A stretch of 59,458 nucleotides of DNA from Chloroflexota bacterium (GCA_016235425.1 JACRLC010000035.1:1-59458), one strand, 5' to 3'; positions 26,378 through 35,513 are shown, numbered from the stretch's first letter. Notes: generated from the letters alone by a model not told the origin. Numbers and translations are program-made.

Positions 26378-27364
26378 TCATAGCCCAAGCCGGGTCATGA
26401 GGAAGTATAGACCAGCCGAGAGAAAGGCCGCGGCAGGAATTGTCAATATCCACGCCGTGACGATCTCCTGTGCAATCCCCCAGCGGACTTTGCTTGCCCG
26501 TTCGGCCGTGCCAACTCCCATGATGGCCGAATTAATCACCTGCGTCGCGCTCACTGGCCCGCCGGTAAGAGATGCAACAATAATCACGACGGCTGAGGTG
26601 AGTTGCGTTGTGAATCCATCCACCGGTCGAATCTTGTAAAACCTCCCGCCGGTTGTATGGATCAATCTCCAGCCGCCGACGGTTGTACCCAGGGCGAGGG
26701 CAAAAGCGCAAATCGTGACGACCCAGATCGGCACTACAAAGGCTTTCAAATATCCGCCGGTGACCAATGCCAGCGTGATGATTCCCATCGTCTTCTGGCT
26801 GTCGTTACTGCCGTGGCTGAGTCCCAGCACGAGCGCGGTGATGAGTTGAGCCTTTTTGAAAAATTCGTTGATGCGCGGCGTTGCATTCCAGCTTAACGTC
26901 AGGATCAATCTGAGGATGATGAATCCAAAAACGAACCCGATGATGGGAGAGGCAAATAAGGAAATTAATATCTTCAATACTCCATCCACCTGAATCGCCT
27001 GGGCGCTGGCGCGCATGGAGGCCGCGCCGAGGATGCCGCCAATCAAGGCATGGGATGAACTGCTCGGAACCTTCATGAACCACGTCACTAAATTCCAAAT
27101 AATTGCGCTGGCAAGCGCAACAATCAAGACCTGGGGATTGACGGCGGACGTATCCACGATGCCGCGTCCAATCGTCTGTGCGACTGCCACACCAAAGATG
27201 AAGGGCCCGGCGAACTCTGCCAGAGCGGTCACACCCAGGGCGACGCGCGGGGAATAAGCCCGTGATGAGATCATCGTGGAGACCACGTTGCGGGAATCGT
27301 GCATACCATTGAGAAAACCAAACAGGAGGGCAAGGAAAATCAAAACAAGGATGATCGGCGGCAT
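26378..27364 (-). CDS. PiT-family inorganic phosphate transporter
   Basis: A 328-residue membrane protein with the two PiT signature halves: GFLNGMHDSRNVVSTMI near the N-terminus and GLSHGSNDSQKTMGI in the middle, and about ten hydrophobic helices. It imports phosphate (usually with metal and H+ or Na+). The first half has HDSRN where many family members have HDAAN. The start is the ATG at 27364; the ribosome-binding site is weak. No PhoU-like gene is adjacent. It is probably independent of the cluster to its left. Confidence 0.9.
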   Translation of the reverse strand: MPPIILVLIFLALLFGFLNGMHDSRNVVSTMISSRAYSPRVALGVTALAEFAGPFIFGVAVAQTIGRGIVDTSAVNPQVLIVALASAIIWNLVTWFMKVPSSSSHALIGGILGAASMRASAQAIQVDGVLKILISLFASPIIGFVFGFIILRLILTLSWNATPRINEFFKKAQLITALVLGLSHGSNDSQKTMGIITLALVTGGYLKAFVVPIWVVTICAFALALGTTVGGWRLIHTTGGRFYKIRPVDGFTTQLTSAVVIIVASLTGGPVSATQVINSAIMGVGTAERASKVRWGIAQEIVTAWILTIPAAAFLSAGLYFLMTRLGL

Positions 27365-27778
27365 CAACGTAACATCTTTCTTTAGGCAATTTTAAACGTT
27401 TCCCGGCTCTCACATTATCGGCGAGAAGCGCCGGGAACACAATATCGAATTCAAAACTTTGAGCTGGGCAGTTTGCCATCCAAGCGAACTTAGCACCTTG
27501 CAGGCGAAATTCTTGTTTTTGTGCAGGAATTTTGAACCGCCAAACCTTGCACTGAGCCTGTCGAAGTGACGCCAAGATCACAAAGAAAATCTCATTAAAT
27601 CTTCGCGTTCTTTGCGGGCTTCGCGGTAAAACTCTTTCGGCTCGTCCGAGTTAGGGATTGCATCCGGGTTGGAAGTCTGCGAATTTTACCCTGAATTCCC
27701 ACAATCACAATGCAATATTTGTTGACCCACTGCGGCTGTATAATCAAAGTAATTATCCAATCAAAAGGGAGAACCAAC
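27365..27778. other. 414-bp gap with repeats, no gene
   Basis: Holds a hairpin (arms TTTCCCGGC and GCCGGGAA, about 27403-27436), a CTGAGCCTGTCGAAG dispersed-repeat fragment (about 27550) and a CTTCGCGTTCTTTGCGGGCT filler repeat (about 27602). TATAAT at 27739-27744, about 35 bp before the next ATG, may be a -10 box. TTGACC at 27722 is too close to be its -35. No coding sequence is supported. Confidence 0.6.
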
Positions 27779-28891
27779 ATGCCAGATCATCGCATCGCAA
27801 AGCTCGCCAAAGTGATGATTCATTACTCGCTGGAGATCAAACCCGGTCACAAGATATTCCTGCAAACCAGTCCGCTCGCCGACGAATTCAATCTTGCTTT
27901 CTATGAGGAGGCCATAAAAACCGGCGCACACGTCACCATCGTGATGGACGAAAACATGTACCCGGGGGCAAAGGAAATTCTCCTGAAATATGGAAGCAAC
28001 GCCCAACTGGATTACGTCTCCCCCGTGCGCAGGTTAATGTACGAGACCTACGACGCCCGCATGTACGTCGAAGCGGAAGCCAATACGCGCGAACTCTCAG
28101 GCGTAGATCCCAAACGCATCGCGCGCTGGCGCAAGGCAAACGCACCGTTATTCAAAATCTTCTCGGACCGCGTTGCCAAAAAATCAATGAACTGGTGTCT
28201 CACCGTCTATCCCGCGCAGGCGCACGCGCAGGAAGCCAACATGAGCCTGGAGGACTACCGCGAGTTCGTCTACGCGGCGGGAATGCTCAACGAAAAAGAC
28301 CCGGTCGCGTTTTGGAAAAAAGAAGCGCAGAAGCAGCAAGAGATCATTGACTGGCTCAAGGGACATAAACAAGTCACATTCAAAGGCGAAGACATTGGCC
28401 TGAAGCTTTCCATCAAAGGCCGCAAGTTCATCCCCTGCGCGGGCGACCAAAACTTCCCCGACGGCGAAATCTTCACAAGCCCGGTCGAAGACTCGGTCAA
28501 TGGCTGGGTGCGATTCAAATATCCGGCCATCTTCGACGGGCAGGAAATCGAAGACATCGAGCTGTGGTTCGAGAACGGCAAAGTCGTCAAGGAAAAAGCC
28601 AGCAAAAACCAGGAACTCCTCACCGCGCAGCTCAACTCGGATCAGGGTGCGCGCTATCTCGGCGAATGGGGCATTGGCACAAATTATGGCATCAAACAAT
28701 TCACCAAGAATATTCTCTTCGACGAAAAACTCGGCGGCACAATCCATCTCGCGGTGGGTCTCGGTTTCCCCGAAGCGGGCGGCAAAAACGAATCCGGCCT
28801 GCACTGGGACATGCTGTGCGACATGGCAAAAGCCGAGATCACAGTTGACGGCGAGCCCTTCTACAAGAACGGCAAACCAACCATCAAATGA
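27779..28891 (+). CDS. M29-family aminopeptidase (AmpS/thermophilic metalloprotease)
   Basis: A 370-residue protein with the M29 layout: N-terminal domain with HKIFLQTSPLADEF, catalytic part with GEIFTSPVEDSVNG, GTNYGIKQFTKNILFDEKLG and GTIHLAVGLGFPEAGG, then SGLHWDMLCD, which supply the Glu/His/Asp ligands for the two metals. It removes N-terminal residues from peptides in the cytoplasm. AAGGGAG precedes the ATG. The length is slightly shorter than most (~410). It overlaps the next gene by 4 nt (ATGA). Confidence 0.9.
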   Translation: MPDHRIAKLAKVMIHYSLEIKPGHKIFLQTSPLADEFNLAFYEEAIKTGAHVTIVMDENMYPGAKEILLKYGSNAQLDYVSPVRRLMYETYDARMYVEAEANTRELSGVDPKRIARWRKANAPLFKIFSDRVAKKSMNWCLTVYPAQAHAQEANMSLEDYREFVYAAGMLNEKDPVAFWKKEAQKQQEIIDWLKGHKQVTFKGEDIGLKLSIKGRKFIPCAGDQNFPDGEIFTSPVEDSVNGWVRFKYPAIFDGQEIEDIELWFENGKVVKEKASKNQELLTAQLNSDQGARYLGEWGIGTNYGIKQFTKNILFDEKLGGTIHLAVGLGFPEAGGKNESGLHWDMLCDMAKAEITVDGEPFYKNGKPTIK

Positions 28892-29580
28892 GCGCGGAAT
28901 TTTTCAACGCCATCAAAGCGGGTAACGCGGACGAAGTGCGCCGCCTCATTTCCCTGGACCCGAGCCTGATTCACGCCAAAGAAAATGGCCTCAGCCCCAT
29001 CCTGGTTGCCGCCTACCACCGCGAACCGGAGATCGCCGCGTTCATCGCGGATAAGACAGTGGTGTTGAACATCTTCGAAGCCGCGGCCATCGGACGGACG
29101 AACCAGGTGATGATGCAGCTCGCGCGCGATCCCATGCTCGTCAACGCAACAGCCGACGATGGCTTCCAACCGCTGGGGCTCGCGTGCTTCTTCGGTCACC
29201 TGGAAACAGCCGAATATCTGATCAAGGCCGGAGCACAGATCAACTCCCCCTCCGAAAACGGATTGCAGGCCGCGCCGATCCAATCCGCGGCCGCGGTGGG
29301 ACATTTTGAAATCGTTCTTCTACTGCTCAGGCACGGGGCCGATCCCAACATCCGCGAACAGGGCGGGTACACACCGCTCCACGCCGCCGCGCAAAACGGT
29401 GACATGGACTTGCTCCGCGCGCTCATCGTCCACGGCGCAGACCAGGAGGCAAAGAGCAACGACGGCAAAACAGCTCTCGACCTCGCAGTGCAAGCGGAAA
29501 AGGCTGAGGCTGTGAAACTGCTGAAAGAGGGGATCACGCGTCCGAACCGCGTGAAGCGGAGTCCGTCCAATGATCATTAA
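28888..29580 (+). CDS. Ankyrin-repeat protein
   Basis: A 230-residue protein with about five to six ankyrin repeats through most of its length, for example GFQPLGLACFFGHLETAEYL, AAPIQSAAAVGHFEIVLLLL and GYTPLHAAAQNGDMDLLRAL. No signal peptide is seen, so it is probably cytoplasmic and binds protein partners. The ATGA overlap with the aminopeptidase gene means the two are co-translated. The partner is unknown. A strong terminator follows at 29611. Confidence 0.88.
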   Translation: MSAEFFNAIKAGNADEVRRLISLDPSLIHAKENGLSPILVAAYHREPEIAAFIADKTVVLNIFEAAAIGRTNQVMMQLARDPMLVNATADDGFQPLGLACFFGHLETAEYLIKAGAQINSPSENGLQAAPIQSAAAVGHFEIVLLLLRHGADPNIREQGGYTPLHAAAQNGDMDLLRALIVHGADQEAKSNDGKTALDLAVQAEKAEAVKLLKEGITRPNRVKRSPSNDH

Positions 29581-29610
29581 ATGGGCGTCTGTTCTCGTCA
29601 ATTGATCGGC

Positions 29611-29657
29611 AACTTCCCGGACGTAGAGTCGTATATCTACAACGGGAAGTTTTTTTC
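29611..29657 (+). terminator. Two-stem Rho-independent terminator after the ankyrin gene
   Basis: AACTTCCCG (29611-29619) pairs with CGGGAAGTT (29643-29651); the loop holds an inner stem GTAGA/TCTAC; TTTTTTT follows. CTTAAGGAG, the ribosome-binding site of the next gene, comes directly after. Confidence 0.8.
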
Positions 29658-29670
29658 TTAAGGAGAAACC

Positions 29671-31020
29671 ATGAAACACACTGCCAGAATCTTTTCCGTA
29701 TTTGCGCTTGCCGCATTATTGGCGCTGACCTTCGCCGCACCCGCGGCCGCCTTCGACGGACGCACCGGTGACAAAGTTGTGATCAAAGCCGGGGAGGTTA
29801 TTCAGGATGACCTGTATGTTTCCGCACAGGAATTCACCCTCGAAGGCACTGTGAAAGGCGACCTGCTTGTCGCCGCGCAAACCATCACCATCAATGGAAC
29901 CGTTGAAGGCGATCTGATGGCGGCGGGACAGGTGATCATCATCAATGGAACTGTGACCGACGATGCGCGCATCGCGGGAGCCGCCCACCAGATTGGCGAG
30001 AATGCCAATATCGGCAGTGACCTGATTGCCGTGGGCGCGAGCCTTGAGACCAAAGACGGCTCGACCGTTGGCGGTGAATTGGTCGTCGGTTCGGGGCAGG
30101 CGCTGCTTGCCGGCGATGTGGCAGGTGACGTGCTTGCAGGCACAGGCGGGCTTGAATTAAGCGGTTCCTTCGGCGGCGACGTTCAGGCTTACGTGGACGT
30201 GAATGAAGATACACAGTCCTCCCCGCCGATGAACATGTACATGAGCAACATTCCGATCACGCTTCCAAGCGTCCAGCCCGGCCTGACCGTGAACGACAGC
30301 GCGGAGATCGCCGGAAACCTGGAATACACCAGCACCATTGACCTGCCTGTTCCAAGCGGTGTTGTTGGCGGCAAAGTCACACGCACCATGCCGGAGATCA
30401 GCCCGGAGGCGAGAAGCGTGTCCCCCACACCCGCGCAGAAGGTCGGCAATTGGGCGCTCGATATGCTCCGCGGTATGGTCACGTTGATCCTGTTCGGGCT
30501 TCTGCTCGGCTGGCTTTTCCCCGCCTTCATGAAGGCATTGCCCGAGAAGATCAAAGCCTATCCCTGGGCCAGTCTTGGTTGGGGTGCGATCGCATGGGCC
30601 GCGTTCTTCTTTGCCCTGCTCGCGATCGTGCTCGTGATGATCCTCGGCGGTATGATCTTCGGCTTCCTCACCCTCGGCGGCGTGAGCGGCACGATCATAT
30701 GGCTTGGGGTGCTGGCGCTCATCAGCTTCGTGATCCTCTTCGTGCTTGTCACTTCCTACCTGACGAAGATCGTTGTCGGCGAAATGATGGGCAAATGGAT
30801 CCTCAGCCGCACGAATCCCGCCCTCGCCGATCACAAAGCGTGGCCGATGGTCGTTGGCGTGTTCGTGCTCGTCCTCATCATTGGGCTGTTCCGCTTCCCG
30901 CTCCTGCCGATCGGCTTCTTTGGCTGGTTGATCAACTTCCTGGTGATCCTCTGCGGCCTCGGCGCGTTGTGGCTGTGGGGACGCGAGAAGTTCGCGAAAC
31001 CGGTGAGCAGTGCTCAGTAA
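29671..31020 (+). CDS. Secreted bactofilin-like (polymer-forming) membrane protein
   Basis: A 449-residue protein. Residues 1-~27 are a signal peptide (ALAALLALTFAAPAAA). Residues ~35-180 are short beta-helical repeats of bactofilin type (GTVKGDLLVAAQTITINGTV, EGDLMAAGQVIIINGTV). After a linker rich in Pro/Ser come four or so membrane helices (~275-430). Bactofilins usually polymerise in the cytoplasm; here the repeats would face outside. AAGGAG lies before the ATG. The role is probably in the cell envelope; no specific function is supported. Confidence 0.8.
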   Translation: MKHTARIFSVFALAALLALTFAAPAAAFDGRTGDKVVIKAGEVIQDDLYVSAQEFTLEGTVKGDLLVAAQTITINGTVEGDLMAAGQVIIINGTVTDDARIAGAAHQIGENANIGSDLIAVGASLETKDGSTVGGELVVGSGQALLAGDVAGDVLAGTGGLELSGSFGGDVQAYVDVNEDTQSSPPMNMYMSNIPITLPSVQPGLTVNDSAEIAGNLEYTSTIDLPVPSGVVGGKVTRTMPEISPEARSVSPTPAQKVGNWALDMLRGMVTLILFGLLLGWLFPAFMKALPEKIKAYPWASLGWGAIAWAAFFFALLAIVLVMILGGMIFGFLTLGGVSGTIIWLGVLALISFVILFVLVTSYLTKIVVGEMMGKWILSRTNPALADHKAWPMVVGVFVLVLIIGLFRFPLLPIGFFGWLINFLVILCGLGALWLWGREKFAKPVSSAQ

Positions 31021-31230
31021 TCAGTGACCAATAATCGGTTGATTGGTTGGGACAGCAGTTGAACTGCTGTCCCTTTTTGTTGCGGTCATTCGTCCTGAGC
31101 TTGTCGAAGGGTCGAAGGACGGGTCGCATGAGAAATTTGAATTTCCAAGTCGTCACCTGCGCTTCGGCTGCGCCGCGCTTCGCTCACATTGCCCCGATGC
31201 TCTTTCGGGAGCGCGAAGCCTCTATAGCGC

Positions 31231-31267
31231 GGGACAATTTAAGACAAAGACGGTTATAATTTCGCCC
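31231..31267 (+). promoter_or_regulatory. Promoter placing the start site at or near the ATG (leaderless candidate)
   Basis: GGGACA (31231-31236, 4 of 6 to consensus), 18 bp, TATAAT (31255-31260), then 7 bp to the ATG at 31268. There is no Shine-Dalgarno sequence, so the mRNA would begin about at the start codon. Confidence 0.55.
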
Positions 31268-33262
31268 ATGCTCACCCCCGAACAAATCGAATCCAAACTC
31301 GACCGCATCCTCTTAAAGGTAGAAAAGCCCGGTCGGTACGTTGGCGGCGAACTCAACAGCTGTATCAAAGATTGGGACTCAGTCCAAGCCAAAGTCGCGC
31401 TCATCTTCCCCGATATTTACGACATCGGCGTTTCAAATGTTGGATTGAAAATCCTCTACGACCAGATCAACCAGCGTGACGACGCGCTGGCCGAACGCGC
31501 CTACGCGCCCTGGTTTGACATGGAAGACTTAATGCGCGCAAACGAGATTCCGCTCTACGCGCTCGAATCAAAACGCCCCTTAGCCTGCTTCGACCTCATC
31601 GGCTTTTCCCTCCCCTACGAGACTCTCTATACCAACGCCCTCAACATCCTCGACCTCTCCGGCATCCCCGTCCGTTCAGCAGACCGCGACGAGACTCATC
31701 CCATCATCATCGCGGGCGGGCACTCCACGATGAATCCCGAACCCATGCACGCGTTCATGGACGCGTTCGTCATCGGTGAGGGCGAGGAAGTGATACACGA
31801 TATTATCAACGCACTTATGTCATTGCGAGCGCACTCTGCGAAGCAATCTCCAGATAATGCGGGATTGCTTCGTCGGGGCGACGCTTCGACTTCGCTCAGC
31901 GCGCGCCCTCCTCGCAACGACATACTGCGAGCACTGGCGGCCATCCCCGGCGTTTACGTGCCCAAATTCTACGAAGTCGCCTACATGGACGATGGCACGG
32001 TCTCGCACATCGAGCCGACCATCCCCGAAGCGCCGAAGATCATCACCAAGCGCATGGTGGCAAAACTGCCCCCGCCGCCGACGAAGTTCATTGTGCCAAA
32101 TATCGGTATCGTCCATAACCGCGTCTCCGTGGAAATTATGCGCGGATGCACGCGCGGGTGTAGATTCTGTCATGCGGGCATGATCACGCGTCCGGTCCGC
32201 GAGAGAAGCGTGCAGGAAGTTGTTGATGCGGCAGATGAAGCGATCAGGTCAACTGGCTTCGAGGAACTCGCGCTGATGTCGTTGTCCTCCTCTGACTATA
32301 CGCATGTCAAAGAGTTGGTGGATGCAATCAGTAAAAGATTCGAGGGCCGCAAACTGACCATCTCCCTCCCCTCCCTTCGGATCGAGTCGGTTTCAGTTGA
32401 CCTGATGGAAAAGTTGAAGCAACATCGCTCCGGCGGATTCACGCTCGCGCCCGAAGCCGCGTCCGAGCGGATGCGGCGCATCATCAACAAATACATTCCC
32501 GACGAAGACATCATCAACACCACGCGCGAAATCTATCGCCGCGGCTGGACGACGGTCAAGCTGTATTTCATGATCGGTCATCCGAGCGAAACGCTAAAAG
32601 ACGTGCAGGCAATTGCAGATCTGTGCAAACGCGTTTTGGATGAAGGCCGCAAGGTCATTGGCTGGAAGGCGAAACTGCACGCAGGAGTCAGTACCTTTGT
32701 GCCAAAGCCGCAAACGCCATTCCAATGGGTCTCGTGCGATACGCGCGAAAACATTTTGGAAAAACAAGCCCTGCTCAAGCGCGAATTGTTCAAGGATAAA
32801 AATATCAAATTGAGCTGGACGAAGCCCGATGACACCCTGCTCGAAGCCTGGCTCTCGCGCGGCGACCGGAAACTGGCAGAGGTGATTTACTCCGCCTGGA
32901 AAAACGGCGCGAAGTTCGACGCCTGGGACGAAGGCAGGAAACACGAAGCATGGATACCCGCCTTTGCCGAGCATGGACTCGACCCTGCATTTTACACACA
33001 CCGCCAGCGCCGCACAGACGAAGTTTTCCCGTGGGAACATATCACCGCCGCGGTGCGAAAGAACTTCCTGTTCCAGGATTTCCGCATGTCGCTCGAAGGC
33101 CAGATCCGCGTGGACTGCCGTTTGAATTGCTTCGCCTGCGGCATCCTGCCAACCTTCGCCAACCTGCGCCGTGAGAATCCCGGTGACGCGTGGAAGTGCC
33201 CTGATGTGAAAAGCCCCAATAAATCAGTGGTCAGTGAGCAGTTGACAGTAGTGGGCGGTTAG
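31268..33262 (+). CDS. Radical SAM protein of the TIGR03960 family
   Basis: A 664-residue protein: N-terminal B12-binding-like region (ALIFPDIYDIGVSNVGLKIL, GEGEEV), then the radical SAM core with CTRGCRFCHAG as the [4Fe-4S] motif (C-x3-C-x2-C), and a C-terminal CRLNCFACGI cysteine cluster. The family is linked to the DUF2344 protein encoded at 33854. The ATG at 31268 is chosen because homologues begin at this point; upstream frame is repeat sequence. Residues ~184-219 are translated REP copy E, inserted in a helix-loop between VIHDIINALM and ILRALAAIPG. The last ~12 residues come from a CAGTGAGCAG-type filler repeat. The reaction is unknown. Confidence 0.88.
   Translation: MLTPEQIESKLDRILLKVEKPGRYVGGELNSCIKDWDSVQAKVALIFPDIYDIGVSNVGLKILYDQINQRDDALAERAYAPWFDMEDLMRANEIPLYALESKRPLACFDLIGFSLPYETLYTNALNILDLSGIPVRSADRDETHPIIIAGGHSTMNPEPMHAFMDAFVIGEGEEVIHDIINALMSLRAHSAKQSPDNAGLLRRGDASTSLSARPPRNDILRALAAIPGVYVPKFYEVAYMDDGTVSHIEPTIPEAPKIITKRMVAKLPPPPTKFIVPNIGIVHNRVSVEIMRGCTRGCRFCHAGMITRPVRERSVQEVVDAADEAIRSTGFEELALMSLSSSDYTHVKELVDAISKRFEGRKLTISLPSLRIESVSVDLMEKLKQHRSGGFTLAPEAASERMRRIINKYIPDEDIINTTREIYRRGWTTVKLYFMIGHPSETLKDVQAIADLCKRVLDEGRKVIGWKAKLHAGVSTFVPKPQTPFQWVSCDTRENILEKQALLKRELFKDKNIKLSWTKPDDTLLEAWLSRGDRKLAEVIYSAWKNGAKFDAWDEGRKHEAWIPAFAEHGLDPAFYTHRQRRTDEVFPWEHITAAVRKNFLFQDFRMSLEGQIRVDCRLNCFACGILPTFANLRRENPGDAWKCPDVKSPNKSVVSEQLTVVGG
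31818..31922. repeat. REP-like palindrome, copy E, in frame inside the radical SAM gene
   Basis: Outer arms TGTCATTGCGAG and CTCCTCGCAACGACA, inner GCGAAGCAATCTCC and GGGATTGCTTCGTCGG, with a nested CTTCGACTTCGCTCAGCG fragment of the family at 5251. It stays open in the coding frame. Confidence 0.85.
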
Positions 33263-33270
33263 CAAAGATC

Positions 33271-33810
33271 ATGTACCGAACCAATAAAGTTTTGTTTGCC
33301 GGGCGCTTATTGCGCGAGCGTGATAAGCTCGAGTTGTTGATTAATAGGGTTGGATTCGCGCGGCGATTGACGATGAAAGGCGTTGCAGGCGATTGCTCCG
33401 TGAAAGACATTGTGTCGCACATCCTTGCCCACGAGCAATTCATAGCCGACCGAATGACAGAAGCCTTGCACGGTGAACAATATATTCCATGCGAAACACA
33501 GACGGAATTCGTCGCCTTTCGGGATGAATTCGGCTGTCCCGATTTCGGCTCCCCGCTTTTGGATGAAAACAAACCCTACGAGTGGATTGCCGCAAAATAC
33601 AAGAACTTTCCCTTCGATGAAATTGTGGCGCTCGAAATATCGGCCTTCGCGGGGATACTCTCCGCGCTCGAACAAATGCCCGGCGAGATGATAAGCCGGT
33701 TTAATTTTATCGAGCGCGTGTCCGAGCACACGTACAAGCATTATCGCAGGCATACCGCGAGAATCAATGACTGGCTCAATTCCATTGCAGTAAATTCAAA
33801 AAGTAAATAA
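33271..33810 (+). CDS. DinB/ClbS-like four-helix-bundle protein
   Basis: A 179-residue protein with a DinB-type pattern: an N-terminal helix (LRERDKLELLINRV), SVKDIVSHILAHEQ with the first metal His candidates, and C-terminal EHTYKHYRRH with others. The ClbS/DfsB branch is the best fit. Such proteins are often thiol-dependent transferases or hydrolases. It starts 8 nt after the radical SAM gene and separates it from DUF2344. Confidence 0.7.
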   Translation: MYRTNKVLFAGRLLRERDKLELLINRVGFARRLTMKGVAGDCSVKDIVSHILAHEQFIADRMTEALHGEQYIPCETQTEFVAFRDEFGCPDFGSPLLDENKPYEWIAAKYKNFPFDEIVALEISAFAGILSALEQMPGEMISRFNFIERVSEHTYKHYRRHTARINDWLNSIAVNSKSK

Positions 33811-33817
33811 TTCACCA

Positions 33818-33844
33818 GACTTCGGAAGACTTCCGAAGTCTTTC
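33818..33844 (+). terminator. Palindrome with short T-tract
   Basis: GACTTCGGAAG (33818-33828) and CTTCCGAAGTC (33830-33840) are complementary, followed by TTTC. The arm sequence matches the hairpin at 15550, so it may be a dispersed element. The next gene starts 14 nt later. Confidence 0.5.
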
Positions 33845-33853
33845 AGGATCATC

Positions 33854-34486
33854 ATGTTACGGATTCGAATCACATTCGCAAAACAGGGCGCGCTGAGATA
33901 CACCGGCCACCTTGACCTTCACAAATTATGGGAACGCGCCGCACGCCGCGCTGACCTCCCTCTCGCCTATTCACAGGGATTCCACCCACAGCCCAAGATC
34001 AGTCTCGCCTCGGCATTGCCGCTGGGGTTTTCTTCGTGTTGCGAAGTGCTGGACTTACGACTGAACGAAGAGATGCCTTTGGATGAAATCGGCACACGGC
34101 TGAAAGATAATCTCCCCGGCGGGATCCAGGTGTTGAACGTCGAAAGTGTGGATGAACGCGCCCCGGCCTTGCAGACGCAAGTCGTTTCGGCGGAGTATCA
34201 AGTCAATTTAACGGAAGCAGTGGACAGGTCCGATTTGAAGCGCAAGGTGAATGAGATCATGAGCGCAGAGTCTTTGCCGCGTGAACGTCGAGGAAAAAAA
34301 TATGATCTGCGTCCTTTGATCGAAGAGCTTGCCCTCACCCCATCAGAGGAGCGAGGGGCGAAGGTCTTCATGCGCCTGACAGCACGCGAGGGCGCAACGG
34401 GGCGGCCCGAAGAAGTTTTGGACGCGCTGGGAATTCCAGCCGATACTGCGCGCGTAGAAAGAACACGCTTGCTTTTTTCATCATAG
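33854..34486 (+). CDS. DUF2344/TIGR03936 radical-SAM-linked protein
   Basis: A 210-residue protein opening with MLRIRITFAKQGALRYTGHL and QGFHPQPKISLASALPLGF, the signature of the family found next to, or fused to the C-terminus of, TIGR03960 radical SAM proteins. Here it is a separate gene, with the DinB-like gene in between. AGGA lies before the ATG. Function is not established for the family; the constant pairing implies a shared RNA- or ribosome-related modification role, which is inference. Confidence 0.88.
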   Translation: MLRIRITFAKQGALRYTGHLDLHKLWERAARRADLPLAYSQGFHPQPKISLASALPLGFSSCCEVLDLRLNEEMPLDEIGTRLKDNLPGGIQVLNVESVDERAPALQTQVVSAEYQVNLTEAVDRSDLKRKVNEIMSAESLPRERRGKKYDLRPLIEELALTPSEERGAKVFMRLTAREGATGRPEEVLDALGIPADTARVERTRLLFSS

Positions 34487-34544
34487 CCTGTACAATTTGT
34501 ATATCGCGGCGCGCACCGCGGCAAACCATTCGGAGGATTATTCA

Positions 34545-35513
34545 ATGGCATTAATCGTTTCGCTGTTCTTCGGTTTCGTACCCATGTTCCTCTTTGCGGC
34601 CTTTGTGTACTGGCTGGATCGCTACGAGAAGGAACCCAAAGCCCTGCTGGGCGCGGCGTTTTTCTGGGGCGTGATTATTGCCGCAGGCGGCGCGTTCATT
34701 ATCAATACCGCATTCGGGATCGGCATTTATTTGTTTACCGGTTCCGAAGGCGCATCCGAATTCGGGACGACATCCATCGTAGCGCCCATCGTGGAAGAGT
34801 TTCTCAAAGGCCTGGCGGTGATGATCGTGTTTTTCCTGTTCCGCAGGGAATTCGACTCGATCCTTGACGGCATCATTTATGGCGGGATCGTTGCGCTTGG
34901 TTTTGCGGCCACCGAAAATGTTCTTTACATTTACGACCGCGGATTCAACGAAAGCGGCTGGGTCGGGCTGTGGACGCTGGTGTTCGTTCGCGTCATCCTG
35001 GTGGGCTGGCAACATCCCTTCTACACCGCTTTCACCGGTATTGGTTTTGCGGTTTCACGCACGAACAGGAATATCCTGATTAAGCTGCTTGCACCGCTGG
35101 CCGGATTTGCCGTGGCGGTGACAACGCATTCCTTTCACAATACCTTCGGCGGCCTGATCGGCGGACTCGAAGGCCTTGCAATTGGGACCATGGTGGATTG
35201 GTTTGGCTGGTCGATCATGTTCGTCTTCATCATTTGGATGATCTTCCACGAGCGAAGCATCTTGAAGAAGCATTTGGTGGAAGAAGTCTCGGCGGGTTTG
35301 ATCAGCCCGGCGCAATATCAACGGGCGCTCTCGCCATGGACCGTCTCCTTCGCGCCATTGCGCGGGCGCGCAACCTCCCGCTTCTTCCAGGTCTGCGGTG
35401 AACTCGCCCATAAAAAGAATCAATTCACGAGGCACGGCGACGAAAGAGGGAACGCGGCCATCATCGAAGGACTTCGCAGGGAACTGGCCGCCCTCGCGCC
35501 TCAAGTAAGATAA
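34545..35513 (+). CDS. prsW: PrsW-family intramembrane glutamic protease
   Basis: A 322-residue membrane protein with the PrsW motifs: VEEFLKG (E-E-x3-K), DGIIYGGIVALGFAATEN, HPFYTAFTGIG and HSFHNT, spread over about eight membrane helices. PrsW family members cleave membrane-bound regulators such as anti-sigma factors. CGGAGGA precedes the ATG at 34545. No anti-sigma gene is adjacent, so its target is unknown. Confidence 0.88.
   Translation: MALIVSLFFGFVPMFLFAAFVYWLDRYEKEPKALLGAAFFWGVIIAAGGAFIINTAFGIGIYLFTGSEGASEFGTTSIVAPIVEEFLKGLAVMIVFFLFRREFDSILDGIIYGGIVALGFAATENVLYIYDRGFNESGWVGLWTLVFVRVILVGWQHPFYTAFTGIGFAVSRTNRNILIKLLAPLAGFAVAVTTHSFHNTFGGLIGGLEGLAIGTMVDWFGWSIMFVFIIWMIFHERSILKKHLVEEVSAGLISPAQYQRALSPWTVSFAPLRGRATSRFFQVCGELAHKKNQFTRHGDERGNAAIIEGLRRELAALAPQVR

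Noticed and set aside
27722-27744. TTGACC/TATAAT as a promoter pair for the aminopeptidase
   Set aside because: The spacing is only 11 bp, too short for sigma-70; only the -10 was kept as possible.
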